A stretch of 8,327 bases of DNA, from contig DHJO01000075.1 in assembly GCA_002404375.1 (NCBI GenBank), positions 7,506 through 15,832 of the forward strand. Direction: 5' to 3'. This document shows, one piece after another, positions 1-5,935 of this stretch. This DNA comes from Gemmatimonadales bacterium UBA4718 (GTDB lineage Bacteria > Gemmatimonadota > Gemmatimonadetes > Gemmatimonadales > Gemmatimonadaceae). The notes below the pieces were generated by a model. It was given only the letters and a program-made list of their open reading frames with translations, was not told where the DNA came from and did no database searches. Each line of letters opens with the position of its first letter. Positions within the stretch are counted from its first letter, which is position 1. The position numbers and the translations under genes were made by a program.

Positions 1-458
1 CGGCGACGCAAGCGATCGCGCCTACCAAACTGGGGGGTCAGCCGGAAAATCGTCGCGTAGCTTACGGGACCCGCGGTGCGACAACGCCACCGTCCTCCGG
101 TTCTGCGGCATCGTCGGCGTATCAGCTCACCGCTGTACGTCACCTCAGCGAAGCTGAAGCGCTTCTTACTTCCTTCAGAACGCGCTCGACGGCGGATCAG
201 CAAATGGACGCGCAACTCGGATCATGGGCGCGCGAGCTCTTGAGCAACACCCGTCTATTACTGGATTCTCCCGTCGCAAACGATCCGCAGCGTCGTCCGC
301 TGCTGGAAGATCTCGAGCTGGTGCTGGTACAGATCGTCCAGCTATCGCCCGGAAGCACGCCACAGGATCGAGAGCTGATCGAGAAGACTCTGCAGCAGGA
401 TCATGTAATGACGAGGCTGCGCACCGCGATTCCCGCGGGATCGCAGCGCGGCAGTTGA
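1..458 (+). CDS. C-terminal part of a probable anti-sigma factor (zf-HC2-type) family protein, 5'-truncated by the window edge
   Basis: The frame is open from base 3 to the TGA at 456-458, giving about 151 residues with the true start outside the window. The visible part has a low-complexity linker rich in Thr, Pro, Ser and Ala, then a probably all-helical region with LSEAEALLTSF, WARELLSNTRLLLDSP and LLEDLELVLVQIVQL, and a tail with LRTAIPAG. I recall this helical tail from putative zinc-finger anti-sigma proteins encoded between an ECF sigma factor and HEAT-repeat genes in Gemmatimonadota, but the zinc finger and any membrane helix would be upstream, so the assignment rests on the tail and the context. 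It lies 10 bp before the HEAT-repeat gene on the same strand, suggesting co-transcription. It could instead be an unrelated helical periplasmic protein. Confidence 0.6.
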   Translation, partial: ATQAIAPTKLGGQPENRRVAYGTRGATTPPSSGSAASSAYQLTAVRHLSEAEALLTSFRTRSTADQQMDAQLGSWARELLSNTRLLLDSPVANDPQRRPLLEDLELVLVQIVQLSPGSTPQDRELIEKTLQQDHVMTRLRTAIPAGSQRGS

Positions 459-468
459 GACCACTTCA

Positions 469-1905
469 ATGACAATGAAAACACTAATCACGGTAGCAGC
501 AATAATCTTCTCGGCGGGCTTCGGAGTCAGTCACTCTCCGGCCAGCCAAAATTCCTCTTACTCGTCTGTCGCTTCGCTCGGTCAAGCTACCACCGATGCG
601 GAGCTGGGCGTGACGTTCGCCTCGCTCGACCAGCAGGCCACTCCACTCCCGCCTGAGCCGTGGGCGAAAGCGGATCCCGCAGACTCTCTTTACCGTCTGG
701 CGCGCGAAGCGATGTCGCGCGGGGACTACAAGCGGGCGGCGGAGATCTTTCACAGTATTCCCGAGCGGTACCCGCAGTCGGCGTACGCGTCGCAGTCGAT
801 CTATTACGAAGCGTTCGCACTTTATCGAAGCGGAGGCGAGGATGATCTGAACGCCGCTCGCGACCGTCTCAACCACCTGAAGCAGCGCGACGCGAAGATT
901 TGGAAGAGCGATGGGGCAGTCCTGTTGACGCGCGTCTGTGGAGAGCTGGCGAAGCGTGGGGACGAAGCTTGCGCTGCGGATATCGAGACAACTGCGCAGA
1001 AGGATCCACCGGTGCAGGCAAACAAGCCCTGCTCCGATGAGGGGAATGACGATAAGATTGCGGCGATCGACGCATTGATGCAGATGGACACTGAACGCGC
1101 GATGCCGATTCTGAAAAAGGTGCTCGCGCGTCGCGATGCGTGTTCCGCTGGCCTGCGTGAAAAGGCAGTCTTTCTCGTCTCGCAAAAAGGAACGCCAGAG
1201 ACTGCGAGCATTCTTATGGATGTGGCGCGGAACGATCCGGATCAGGACGTTCGCGAAAAGGCCGTCTTCTGGCTGTCGCAGGTTCCAGGTTCGACCGGGT
1301 TGCTCGAGGGGATTCTAAATGGAGACGGCGACGAGAACATCAAGGAGAAGGCTCTATTCTCCATCTCCCAACAGCACGAGCCGAGGGCGCAGCAGATACT
1401 TCGCGACCTAGCATTGCGGGACAATGCATCGGCGGATCTGCGCGAGAAGGCGATCTTCTGGCTTGGCCAAAACCGGTCGACGGAGAATACCGAATTTCTG
1501 CGCACTCTCTACTCGCGGCTCACCAATCAGGATCTGAGGGAAAAGGTTCTGTTTTCCCTTTCGCAGCAACGCGGAGCAGGCAATGAGCAATGGCTAATGG
1601 GCATCGCCGTTAACCCGAAGGAGGACATTGAGCTGCGGAAGAAGGCTCTCTTCTGGGCGGGTCAGTCCGGCGTGTCCATTCAGGAGTTCGCGTCCCTGTA
1701 CGATCGAATGAACGACACCGAGATGAAGGACGCGATCATCTTCACGCTGTCACAACGTCAGAGCGACCGGACAGCAATGGACAAGTTGTTCGACATCGCC
1801 AAGAACGAGAAGGACGCCGAGCTGCGCAAGAAGGCGATCTTCTGGCTCGGACAGTCCCACGATCCTCGCGTGCAGCAGTTCCTCATCGACCTGATCAACA
1901 AATGA
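469..1905 (+). CDS. Exported TPR and HEAT-repeat protein
   Basis: This 478-residue protein has an N-terminal signal peptide (hydrophobic ITVAAIIFSAGFGV), so it probably acts in the periplasm or at the outer membrane. Residues about 70-160 form a TPR-like region (LYRLAREAMSRGDYKRAAEIF, then YASQSIYYEAFALYRSG) like the C-terminal domain of YbgF/CpoB-type proteins. Residues about 190-478 hold eight HEAT-like helical repeats of about 30-36 residues, each with a motif close to LREKAIFWLGQ. Such repeats usually form a binding solenoid, and no catalytic motif is seen. The start is uncertain: ATG at 469 or ATG at 475 (MKTLIT) both give a signal peptide, and neither has a strong Shine-Dalgarno sequence. 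The stop overlaps the start of the next gene (ATGA), implying translational coupling. The function is unknown; a scaffold or sensor for the upstream anti-sigma system is inferred only from position. Confidence 0.85.
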   Translation: MTMKTLITVAAIIFSAGFGVSHSPASQNSSYSSVASLGQATTDAELGVTFASLDQQATPLPPEPWAKADPADSLYRLAREAMSRGDYKRAAEIFHSIPERYPQSAYASQSIYYEAFALYRSGGEDDLNAARDRLNHLKQRDAKIWKSDGAVLLTRVCGELAKRGDEACAADIETTAQKDPPVQANKPCSDEGNDDKIAAIDALMQMDTERAMPILKKVLARRDACSAGLREKAVFLVSQKGTPETASILMDVARNDPDQDVREKAVFWLSQVPGSTGLLEGILNGDGDENIKEKALFSISQQHEPRAQQILRDLALRDNASADLREKAIFWLGQNRSTENTEFLRTLYSRLTNQDLREKVLFSLSQQRGAGNEQWLMGIAVNPKEDIELRKKALFWAGQSGVSIQEFASLYDRMNDTEMKDAIIFTLSQRQSDRTAMDKLFDIAKNEKDAELRKKAIFWLGQSHDPRVQQFLIDLINK

Positions 1906-2720
1906 AGACACTCTCCATGACACCGCTTGTGAGGATTGCCGTCATCCTCACAGCTCTGGCAGGCGTCGCGCGCGACACAAGCGCCCAGAGCATCGCGAGC
2001 AGAGTCGCTCTCGTTTCGAATGGCACGGTTCGCATGAGCTTCGCCGCGAGGCCGGGAATCTGCGGAAGCGGGAACTCCATCACGCACACGAATGGCCGAG
2101 GGCGCACGACGTGGGGCGACAACTGGAATAACTCGAGTGATGTGGAATGGGAGAGTGACTGCAGTCTTGGTCCCGCCCGCGTCGTGATCGACCGGCGCGG
2201 CGGAGAGCCCACCGATTTGAGATTCTATGTCGGAGGTCGGTGGCGGCCCGCGGCGTCCGATATCGTGGATCTTGGGACCGTGCCGGCCAGAGAAGCAGCT
2301 GACTATCTGCTCTCGATCGTGGAGAGCAACAGAGGAAGCATTGGAAAGAAGGCGATTTTTCCGGCGACGATCGCGGACAGCGCCGAAATCTGGCCCAGAC
2401 TCATAAAGATCGCTCGCAACCCGGACCTGCCTCGGGAGAGCCGCACCCAATCCGTGTTCTGGCTCGGCCAGGCGGCGGGTGACGCGGCCACTGCGAATCT
2501 CAGTTCGCTCGTTCTCGACAACAGCGTCGACCGTGAAGTGCGCGAGCAGGCAGTGTTTGCGTTGTCGCAGCGTCCGCGCGACGAAGGGGTGCCGGCATTG
2601 ATCACCGTGGCCAAAACGAACAAGGATCCCGAGATCCGGAAGAAGGCTCTATTCTGGCTCGGCCAGTCGGGGGACCCGCGGGCGCTCGACTTATTCGAGC
2701 AGCTGCTGACGAAAAAATAA
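1902..2720 (+). CDS. Exported HEAT-repeat protein, translationally coupled to the preceding HEAT gene
   Basis: This is a 272-residue protein with a signal peptide (hydrophobic VRIAVILTALAGV, probable cleavage after TSA before QS). Residues about 30-120 form a separate N-terminal domain containing two cysteines (Cys54 in GICGSG and Cys87 in SDCSLG) that could make a disulfide in the periplasm. The region also carries TWGDNWN and FYVGGRWRPA, and I do not recognise it. Residues about 140-272 hold four HEAT-like repeats with the motif family of the upstream gene (GKKAIFPAT, TQSVFWLGQ, REQAVFALSQ, RKKALFWLGQ), so the two genes probably arose by duplication of a repeat module. The ATG at 1902 overlaps the upstream TGA by 4 bp. 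A hairpin follows the stop codon. The role is unknown; a non-enzymatic interaction module is the conservative reading. Confidence 0.83.
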   Translation: MKTLSMTPLVRIAVILTALAGVARDTSAQSIASRVALVSNGTVRMSFAARPGICGSGNSITHTNGRGRTTWGDNWNNSSDVEWESDCSLGPARVVIDRRGGEPTDLRFYVGGRWRPAASDIVDLGTVPAREAADYLLSIVESNRGSIGKKAIFPATIADSAEIWPRLIKIARNPDLPRESRTQSVFWLGQAAGDAATANLSSLVLDNSVDREVREQAVFALSQRPRDEGVPALITVAKTNKDPEIRKKALFWLGQSGDPRALDLFEQLLTKK

Positions 2721-2748
2721 GCACGCGTCAGTCGGCTGAATCATTGCG

Positions 2749-2780
2749 AAGAGGGATGCGCGGAAATAGCATCCCTCTTT
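2749..2780 (+). terminator. Probable weak intrinsic terminator after the HEAT-repeat operon
   Basis: AAGAGGGATGC (2749-2759) and GCATCCCTCTT (2769-2779) form a perfect 11-bp stem around a 9-nt loop. The T tract is short (TTT at 2778-2780), so termination may be partial and the ccdA gene that starts 17 bp later might receive read-through. The stem could also be a transcript-stabilising or attenuating structure in the ccdA leader. Confidence 0.5.
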
Positions 2781-2796
2781 CGCATCCCGGACGATC

Positions 2797-3513
2797 GTGG
2801 ATTTCTCGCACATCTCAGCACAGCTCTCCTCGAGCCCACTCACCGCTCTGCCGGTGCTGTTCATCGCGGGCGTGTTGACCAGCCTCGCTCCCTGCATCTA
2901 TCCAATGATTCCGATCACTGCGGCGATCGTCGGAGGCAGCTCAGTCGGGGATGCGCCGCGCGCACGGTCGCGGACGGTATTTCTCACCTTCGCGTATGTG
3001 CTCGGCCTGGCGCTCGCATACGCGTCGGTCGGCTTGTTTGCAGGACTCACCGGCACACTGTTCGGCTCGATCAGCACGAATCCGTGGGTTTACTTCGCGA
3101 TGGCAAATCTTCTGATCATCGCCGCGCTCGCGATGCTCGACGTCATTCCGGTTCGGGTGCCAACGTGGCTCCTGACGCGCGCGGCTACTGCCGGCGAGGG
3201 AGGGAGCCTCTATGGCGTTTTCGTCATGGGAGCGGCCTCTGGACTCGTCGCCGCACCGTGCTCCGCGCCCGTGATGGCTGCGGTTCTCACCTGGGTGACG
3301 GCCACAAAGAGCGGAGTTCTCGGGTTCATCTACCTCTTCGTATTCTCGCTTGGCATGTGCACGCTGCTGATCATCGTCGGACTTTTCAGCGGAACCATCG
3401 CCCGCCTTCCACGAGCGGGCGAATGGATGGTGTGGGTGAAAAGACTATTCGCCCTGATCATGTTGGCCGTAGCGGAGTATTACCTTGTGCAGATGGGACA
3501 GCTTCTCATCTAG
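2797..3513 (+). CDS. ccdA: CcdA/DsbD-type transmembrane thiol-disulfide electron carrier
   Basis: This 238-residue integral membrane protein has six predicted helices, for example PVLFIAGVLTSLAP, TFAYVLGLALAYASVGLFAG, YFAMANLLIIAALAML, VFVMGAASGLVAAP, YLFVFSLGMCTLLIIVGLF and LFALIMLAVAEYYLV. Two family cysteines are present in the expected contexts: Cys33 in LAPCIYPMIPIT at the end of helix 1, and Cys155 in AAPCSAPVMA in helix 4. In CcdA and the DsbD beta domain this pair passes electrons from cytoplasmic thioredoxin to extracytoplasmic thioredoxin-like proteins. The length suits stand-alone CcdA; there are no DsbD alpha or gamma domains. The start is GTG at 2797, with only a weak GGA at 2789-2791 as ribosome site. 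The tlpA-like gene begins 31 bp after its stop on the same strand and is the likely partner. The context favours extracytoplasmic thiol reduction; cytochrome c maturation is possible but no haem gene is visible. Confidence 0.88.
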   Translation: MDFSHISAQLSSSPLTALPVLFIAGVLTSLAPCIYPMIPITAAIVGGSSVGDAPRARSRTVFLTFAYVLGLALAYASVGLFAGLTGTLFGSISTNPWVYFAMANLLIIAALAMLDVIPVRVPTWLLTRAATAGEGGSLYGVFVMGAASGLVAAPCSAPVMAAVLTWVTATKSGVLGFIYLFVFSLGMCTLLIIVGLFSGTIARLPRAGEWMVWVKRLFALIMLAVAEYYLVQMGQLLI

Positions 3514-3544
3514 GCGCAGCTTCACTCTGCTCGGATACTCCCGA

Positions 3545-4063
3545 ATGGTCTTTCCAGTCCGCACATTGATCCAAAGACTTTCTTTTGCCGCGGCGATTGT
3601 AGCGGGATTCCTTGTCGCCGTTCCGGTCGCCGCGCAGGATCTCGGCATTGAGGTCGGCGCCCGAGCACCAGCTGTTACTGTGCATTCCCTCGACGGAAAG
3701 CCGGTCGATCTCGGCCAATACATTGGTAAGAGTCCAATGTTGATCGAGTTCTGGGCGACGTGGTGCCCGAACTGCCGCGAGCTGATGCCGACGCTTCTAG
3801 AGGCGGAAAAGAAATACGGAAAACGAGTTAAGTTCGTCGCCCTTGCCGTGGCCATAAATCAATCTCCCGAGAGGGTCAGGAGATTTCTCGCCGCGCATCC
3901 CCTCCCGCATGACACGTTTTACGACACCGAAGGAAAAGCCGCCGGCGCCTTCGACGCTCCCGCGACTTCCTACGTGGTTGTCCTCGACAAAACCGGCAAA
4001 GTGGTTTACACCGGCCTGGGCGGAAAGCAGGACCTGGATGCGGCACTGAAAAAAGCGCTGTAG
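3545..4063 (+). CDS. TlpA-like exported thioredoxin-fold thiol-disulfide oxidoreductase
   Basis: This 172-residue protein has an N-terminal export signal (LSFAAAIVAGFLVAVPVAAQ) followed by a TlpA/redoxin fold. The active site WATWCPNCRELMP gives a CxxC pair at Cys74 and Cys77. Family members reduce disulfides, or act in cytochrome c maturation, outside the cytoplasm and are recharged by CcdA/DsbD, which fits the gene just upstream. I prefer ATG 3545: a GGA lies 9 nt before it, and the signal peptide then starts normally with MVFPVRTLIQR. An in-frame TTG at 3485 would overlap ccdA and add a non-homologous leader. Near the C terminus the segment PATSYVVVLD aligns with the usual PATPTTFVID, which puts Ser at the cis-proline position; this could alter specificity. 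The gene ends before a strong terminator shared with the convergent selenoprotein gene. Confidence 0.87.
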   Translation: MVFPVRTLIQRLSFAAAIVAGFLVAVPVAAQDLGIEVGARAPAVTVHSLDGKPVDLGQYIGKSPMLIEFWATWCPNCRELMPTLLEAEKKYGKRVKFVALAVAINQSPERVRRFLAAHPLPHDTFYDTEGKAAGAFDAPATSYVVVLDKTGKVVYTGLGGKQDLDAALKKAL

Positions 4064-4093
4064 CTCCCGCGCTTTGTCGCCAATACGATTCAG

Positions 4094-4129
4094 AAAAAAG
4101 GCCGCGGAACAATCCGCGGCCTTTTTTTT
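4094..4129. terminator. Strong bidirectional intrinsic terminator
   Basis: A run of six A (4094-4099), then GGCCGCGG (4100-4107), a 6-nt loop AACAAT, CCGCGGCC (4114-4121) and eight T (4122-4129). The 8-bp GC stem is flanked by A and T tracts, so it can terminate both the tlpA transcript from the left and the peroxiredoxin transcript from the right. The TAA stop of the minus-strand gene (4130-4128) lies at the edge of the T tract. Confidence 0.93.
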
Positions 4130-4739
4130 ACTTGGCTGAATCCGGTTTGGGCGGCGGAGCGAGGCTGTCGACTACCGCCGCGAGATCGGTGTACGCGGAT
4201 GGAACCATCACCTTGAACTGCTTGGTCACGTAAGCGATGCGGCCGTCCGGACGCACAACGAACAGGGACCGGGTGTCCAGTTTGCTCTTGGCATCGTAGG
4301 CCGCGTAGAGCTGACCAACCTTTCCACCCGCGTCACTCGCGAACACGATCGGGAAGTCTTCATCGCGCGCCCACGACGCCAGCGTCGTGTCGGCATCGAC
4401 GCTGATTCCGATTACCGCGACGTTGCGGCCGTTGTTGAAGAGCGTGGCGTACTGATCACGGTACGCCTCCATTTGGATCGTTCAGCCCTTGGTTCGCGCC
4501 TGATAAAAGAATGCAAGGACCACCGTGCGGCCGCGGTAATCCGAAAGCCGAACCGGGGTCTTGAGCAACCCGTACCGCGTGGCGCCGCCGAGGGCGAAAT
4601 CCGGAGCGAAATCCTTGACACCAGGGCCGACAGCGGCAGGCATGACGACTGGACTCTGCTGGCCTTCAAGCGCCCCAGCGGCTGCGATCAATGCGGTGGC
4701 GCACAGCATCCACGTGTTCATGCAACCTCGAGCAGGCAT
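4128..4739 (-). CDS. Selenocysteine-containing exported peroxiredoxin (AhpC/TSA family), TGA at codon 86 read as Sec
   Basis: Read through one TGA (4484-4482), this frame gives 203 residues with a complete peroxiredoxin fold: a signal peptide (hydrophobic LCATALIAAAGAL), the entry strand KDFAPDFAL, RTVVLAFFYQARTKG, the TGA, TIQMEAYRDQYATLF, VAVIGISVDADTTLASWA, FPIVFASD and SLFVVRPDGRIAYV. The TGA falls exactly where family members have the peroxidatic Cys of the TxxC motif, and the same frame continues for 117 well-conserved codons. A hairpin with SECIS features follows. Sec peroxiredoxins are known in bacteria (PrxU of Eubacterium acidaminophilum), and such enzymes reduce peroxides. A conserved-type Arg (DTRSLFVV) is kept. 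The mature part has no Cys, so it would be a one-Sec enzyme recycled by an external thiol. The residue 7 before Sec is Tyr instead of the usual Pro. The start is ATG 4739 (GGGGA 6 nt upstream) or ATG 4721 (GAGG 4 nt upstream). The alternative is a nonsense mutation or sequencing error. Confidence 0.85.
4446..4467 (-). promoter_or_regulatory. Candidate bacterial SECIS element (bSECIS)
   Basis: On the minus strand GGCGUAC (4467-4461), loop CGUGAUCA (4460-4453) and GUACGCC (4452-4446) form a perfect 7-bp hairpin inside the coding region just after the UGA. The loop starts at the 22nd nt after the UGA and has G at its second position followed by U. This matches the known bSECIS rules: apical loop roughly 16-37 nt downstream and a G in the first two loop bases, recognised by the SelB elongation factor. 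Below the stem an A-A mismatch is followed by one G-C pair. Confidence 0.78.
4482..4484 (-). other. Predicted UGA selenocysteine codon
   Basis: Forward bases TCA read as TGA on the minus strand, preceded by codons for A-R-T-K-G and followed by T-I-Q-M-E-A-Y. The position corresponds to the peroxidatic cysteine of peroxiredoxins. A TGC or TGT cysteine codon would need only a third-base change to become TGA. Confidence 0.83.
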
Positions 4740-4768
4740 ACCTCATCCCCGATGCGATGTGCGGAAAG

Positions 4769-4774
4769 TCTATA
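4769..4774 (-). promoter_or_regulatory. Possible -10 element for the selenoprotein gene
   Basis: The minus strand reads TATAGA about 30 nt before ATG 4739, close to a TATAAT box. I see no good -35 box at the right distance, so this is tentative. The 151-bp gap between 4740 and 4890 must hold promoters for both divergent genes. Apart from this box and two small 5-bp inverted repeats (GGCCT/AGGCC at 4813-4828 and GGGTT/AACCC at 4852-4865), I see nothing further in it. Confidence 0.3.
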
Positions 4775-4890
4775 TCCCGGACCATCGGCGGGCTAGCCAC
4801 AGCTGACGACCGGGCCTGAAACAAGGCCGCCTTCAAACCGTAGAGGACAAGGGGTTGTCTAACCCAGTCACACCCGAAGGGAGTTCATCA

Positions 4891-5706
4891 ATGAAGCGAC
4901 AAATACAGGGAGCCGCGTTCGCGGCCGCACCATTTCTAATAGGCTCTGCTGCGCATGCGCAGTGGTCCAATGCTTACACCGCGCCCAGGAACGCGGTCGT
5001 CGACGCGTCTGGCGCCAGGATCGTGGAAGTGGAGGGCGGTGCCGGCAGCCTTCGGGTGGAGGGAAAGCCCGGCCTGAGGCAGGTCCAGGTGAGTGGAACC
5101 GCGCGCGCCTCCTCACAACAGTATCTGAGTCAGATCAAGCTCATCGCCGAGCGAAGAGGGGATGTGGTGTTCATCAAAGCCGAATTTCCGGAGGAGAACT
5201 GGCGCTCGGGCAATGACAACTCTTCCGGCGCGCTCGATCTCGTCGTTCAAGTGCCGCAGGGCATGAACGCGGGTATCTCAGACGGCAGCGGTGATCTCAA
5301 GGTGCTCAACGTAGGCTCCCTCGATGCCAGCGACGGCTCGGGTGATTTCTCCGTCGTCGGCGCAACGGGAACGGTTCACATCACGGATGGGTCGGGCAAT
5401 CTTCTGATAGAAAATGTCGGCGGTGACGTGATGGTTACGGACGGCTCGGGCGACATCAACGTTCGCAACGTGACGGGCTCTTTCACTGTAGAGAGCGACG
5501 GATCGGGAGGCATTTACGCGACCGACATTCGCGGCTCGGTGATCGTTCAGAACGACGGCTCCGGCGAAATCGATGTCAACAAGGTCGGACGCGACTTCAA
5601 GGTCGAGTCGAAGGGCAGCGGCAGCATCCACTACACCGCGGTAAGCGGGCAGGTCGACGTCCCGGACCGTCGTCGCGGCCGCTATCACAGAGGCGACGAA
5701 CGGTAG
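4891..5706 (+). CDS. Exported DUF4097-like adhesin/beta-helix protein with DGSG repeats
   Basis: This 271-residue exported protein has a signal peptide (MKRQIQGAAFAAAPFLIG, cleavage probably at AHA before QW). After an N-terminal beta region (IVEVEGGAGSLRVEGKPG) come seven tandem units of about 17-19 residues, each opening with DGSG (KGSG in the last) and continuing with a strand such as DINVRNVTGSFTVES. Short Gly/Asp turns followed by strands at this period suggest a stacked beta-solenoid, as in DUF4097/DUF2807-type exported proteins. No enzymatic motif is seen, and surface or envelope binding is only a guess. The start at ATG 4891 is fixed by GGGAG at 4879-4883, 7 nt upstream; an in-frame TTG at 4855 would merely extend ahead of the signal peptide. 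The last 15 residues are unusually basic (DRRRGRYHRGDER) and overlap a putative terminator hairpin. Confidence 0.82.
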   Translation: MKRQIQGAAFAAAPFLIGSAAHAQWSNAYTAPRNAVVDASGARIVEVEGGAGSLRVEGKPGLRQVQVSGTARASSQQYLSQIKLIAERRGDVVFIKAEFPEENWRSGNDNSSGALDLVVQVPQGMNAGISDGSGDLKVLNVGSLDASDGSGDFSVVGATGTVHITDGSGNLLIENVGGDVMVTDGSGDINVRNVTGSFTVESDGSGGIYATDIRGSVIVQNDGSGEIDVNKVGRDFKVESKGSGSIHYTAVSGQVDVPDRRRGRYHRGDER

Positions 5707-5712
5707 CTTTTT
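5666..5712 (+). terminator. Possible intrinsic terminator overlapping the end of the DGSG-repeat gene
   Basis: ACCGTCGTCGC (5666-5676) pairs with GCGACGA (5693-5699) and, after a bulged A at 5700, with CGGT (5701-5704), giving 11 bp around a 16-nt loop. Five T residues follow at 5708-5712 after a 3-nt gap. The stem lies inside the coding sequence up to the stop codon. The long loop, bulge and gap make it a moderate candidate. Confidence 0.45.
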
Positions 5713-5935
5713 CTTGACGGACGAGGCGCCCGTTTCTAGGTGTGGGCCCTAACGCCATTCTCCCAGCGCATTTGCATTTCGACGTCGAGCCCGTTGCATG
5801 GTTGTGTGCGCTGTTCGCAGTGTACGTTCGCGCACGTTTATTGCCGGACTCGGCTTCGCAATGGCGGGAAACGGGGCGGCGCGTTAATGCGCCTTCCTCG
5901 GCTAAATTTTCTGCCTGCCCTCAACGGAGAATGAA
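5713..5935 (+). other. Intergenic stretch with a possible relic open frame
   Basis: Apart from the promoter-like TTGACG-N17-TAGGTG, this stretch holds a GTG-initiated frame (5742-5954) whose start, LHFDVEPVAWLCALFAVYVRARLL, vaguely recalls the N terminus of CtaG-type (caa3 oxidase assembly) membrane proteins before losing all resemblance. It has no ribosome site and overlaps the start of the next gene, so I do not call it a gene. Nothing else is recognisable. Confidence 0.3.
5714..5742 (+). promoter_or_regulatory. Possible sigma-70-type promoter, TTGACG-N17-TAGGTG
   Basis: TTGACG at 5714-5719 matches the -35 consensus well, and TAGGTG at 5737-5742 is a degenerate -10 at the ideal 17-bp spacing. 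It would give a leader of about 185 nt for the small gene at 5936. The same arrangement occurs upstream of the cold shock gene at 7986-8014, which raises its credibility slightly. Confidence 0.4.

Noticed and set aside
484..1185. Long open frame on the minus strand, 233 codons.
   Set aside because: It is antisense to the TPR/HEAT gene, Arg/Ser-rich and without family motifs: a shadow of a GC-rich coding sequence.
1758..2450. Long open frame on the minus strand, 230 codons.
   Set aside because: It is antisense to the HEAT-repeat genes, spans their junction and has no recognisable domain.
3485..3544. TTG start extending the TlpA-like protein by 20 residues.
   Set aside because: It would overlap ccdA and place a polar stretch before the signal peptide. 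ATG 3545 has a plausible GGA and gives a normal signal sequence.
4128..4472. A separate 114-residue gene starting at the Met of QMEAYRDQY.
   Set aside because: This Met is the fourth residue after the catalytic position of peroxiredoxins. A start here would lack the active site and signal peptide and has no clear ribosome site.
4482..4739. A stand-alone 85-residue protein ending at the TGA.
   Set aside because: It stops in the middle of the peroxiredoxin active-site motif, and the same frame continues with the rest of the fold, so it is the N-terminal part of one selenoprotein.
4852..4865. Inverted repeat GGGTT-GTCT-AACCC as an operator before the DGSG-repeat gene.
   Set aside because: Five pairs with a 4-nt loop occur often by chance, and no second copy is seen.
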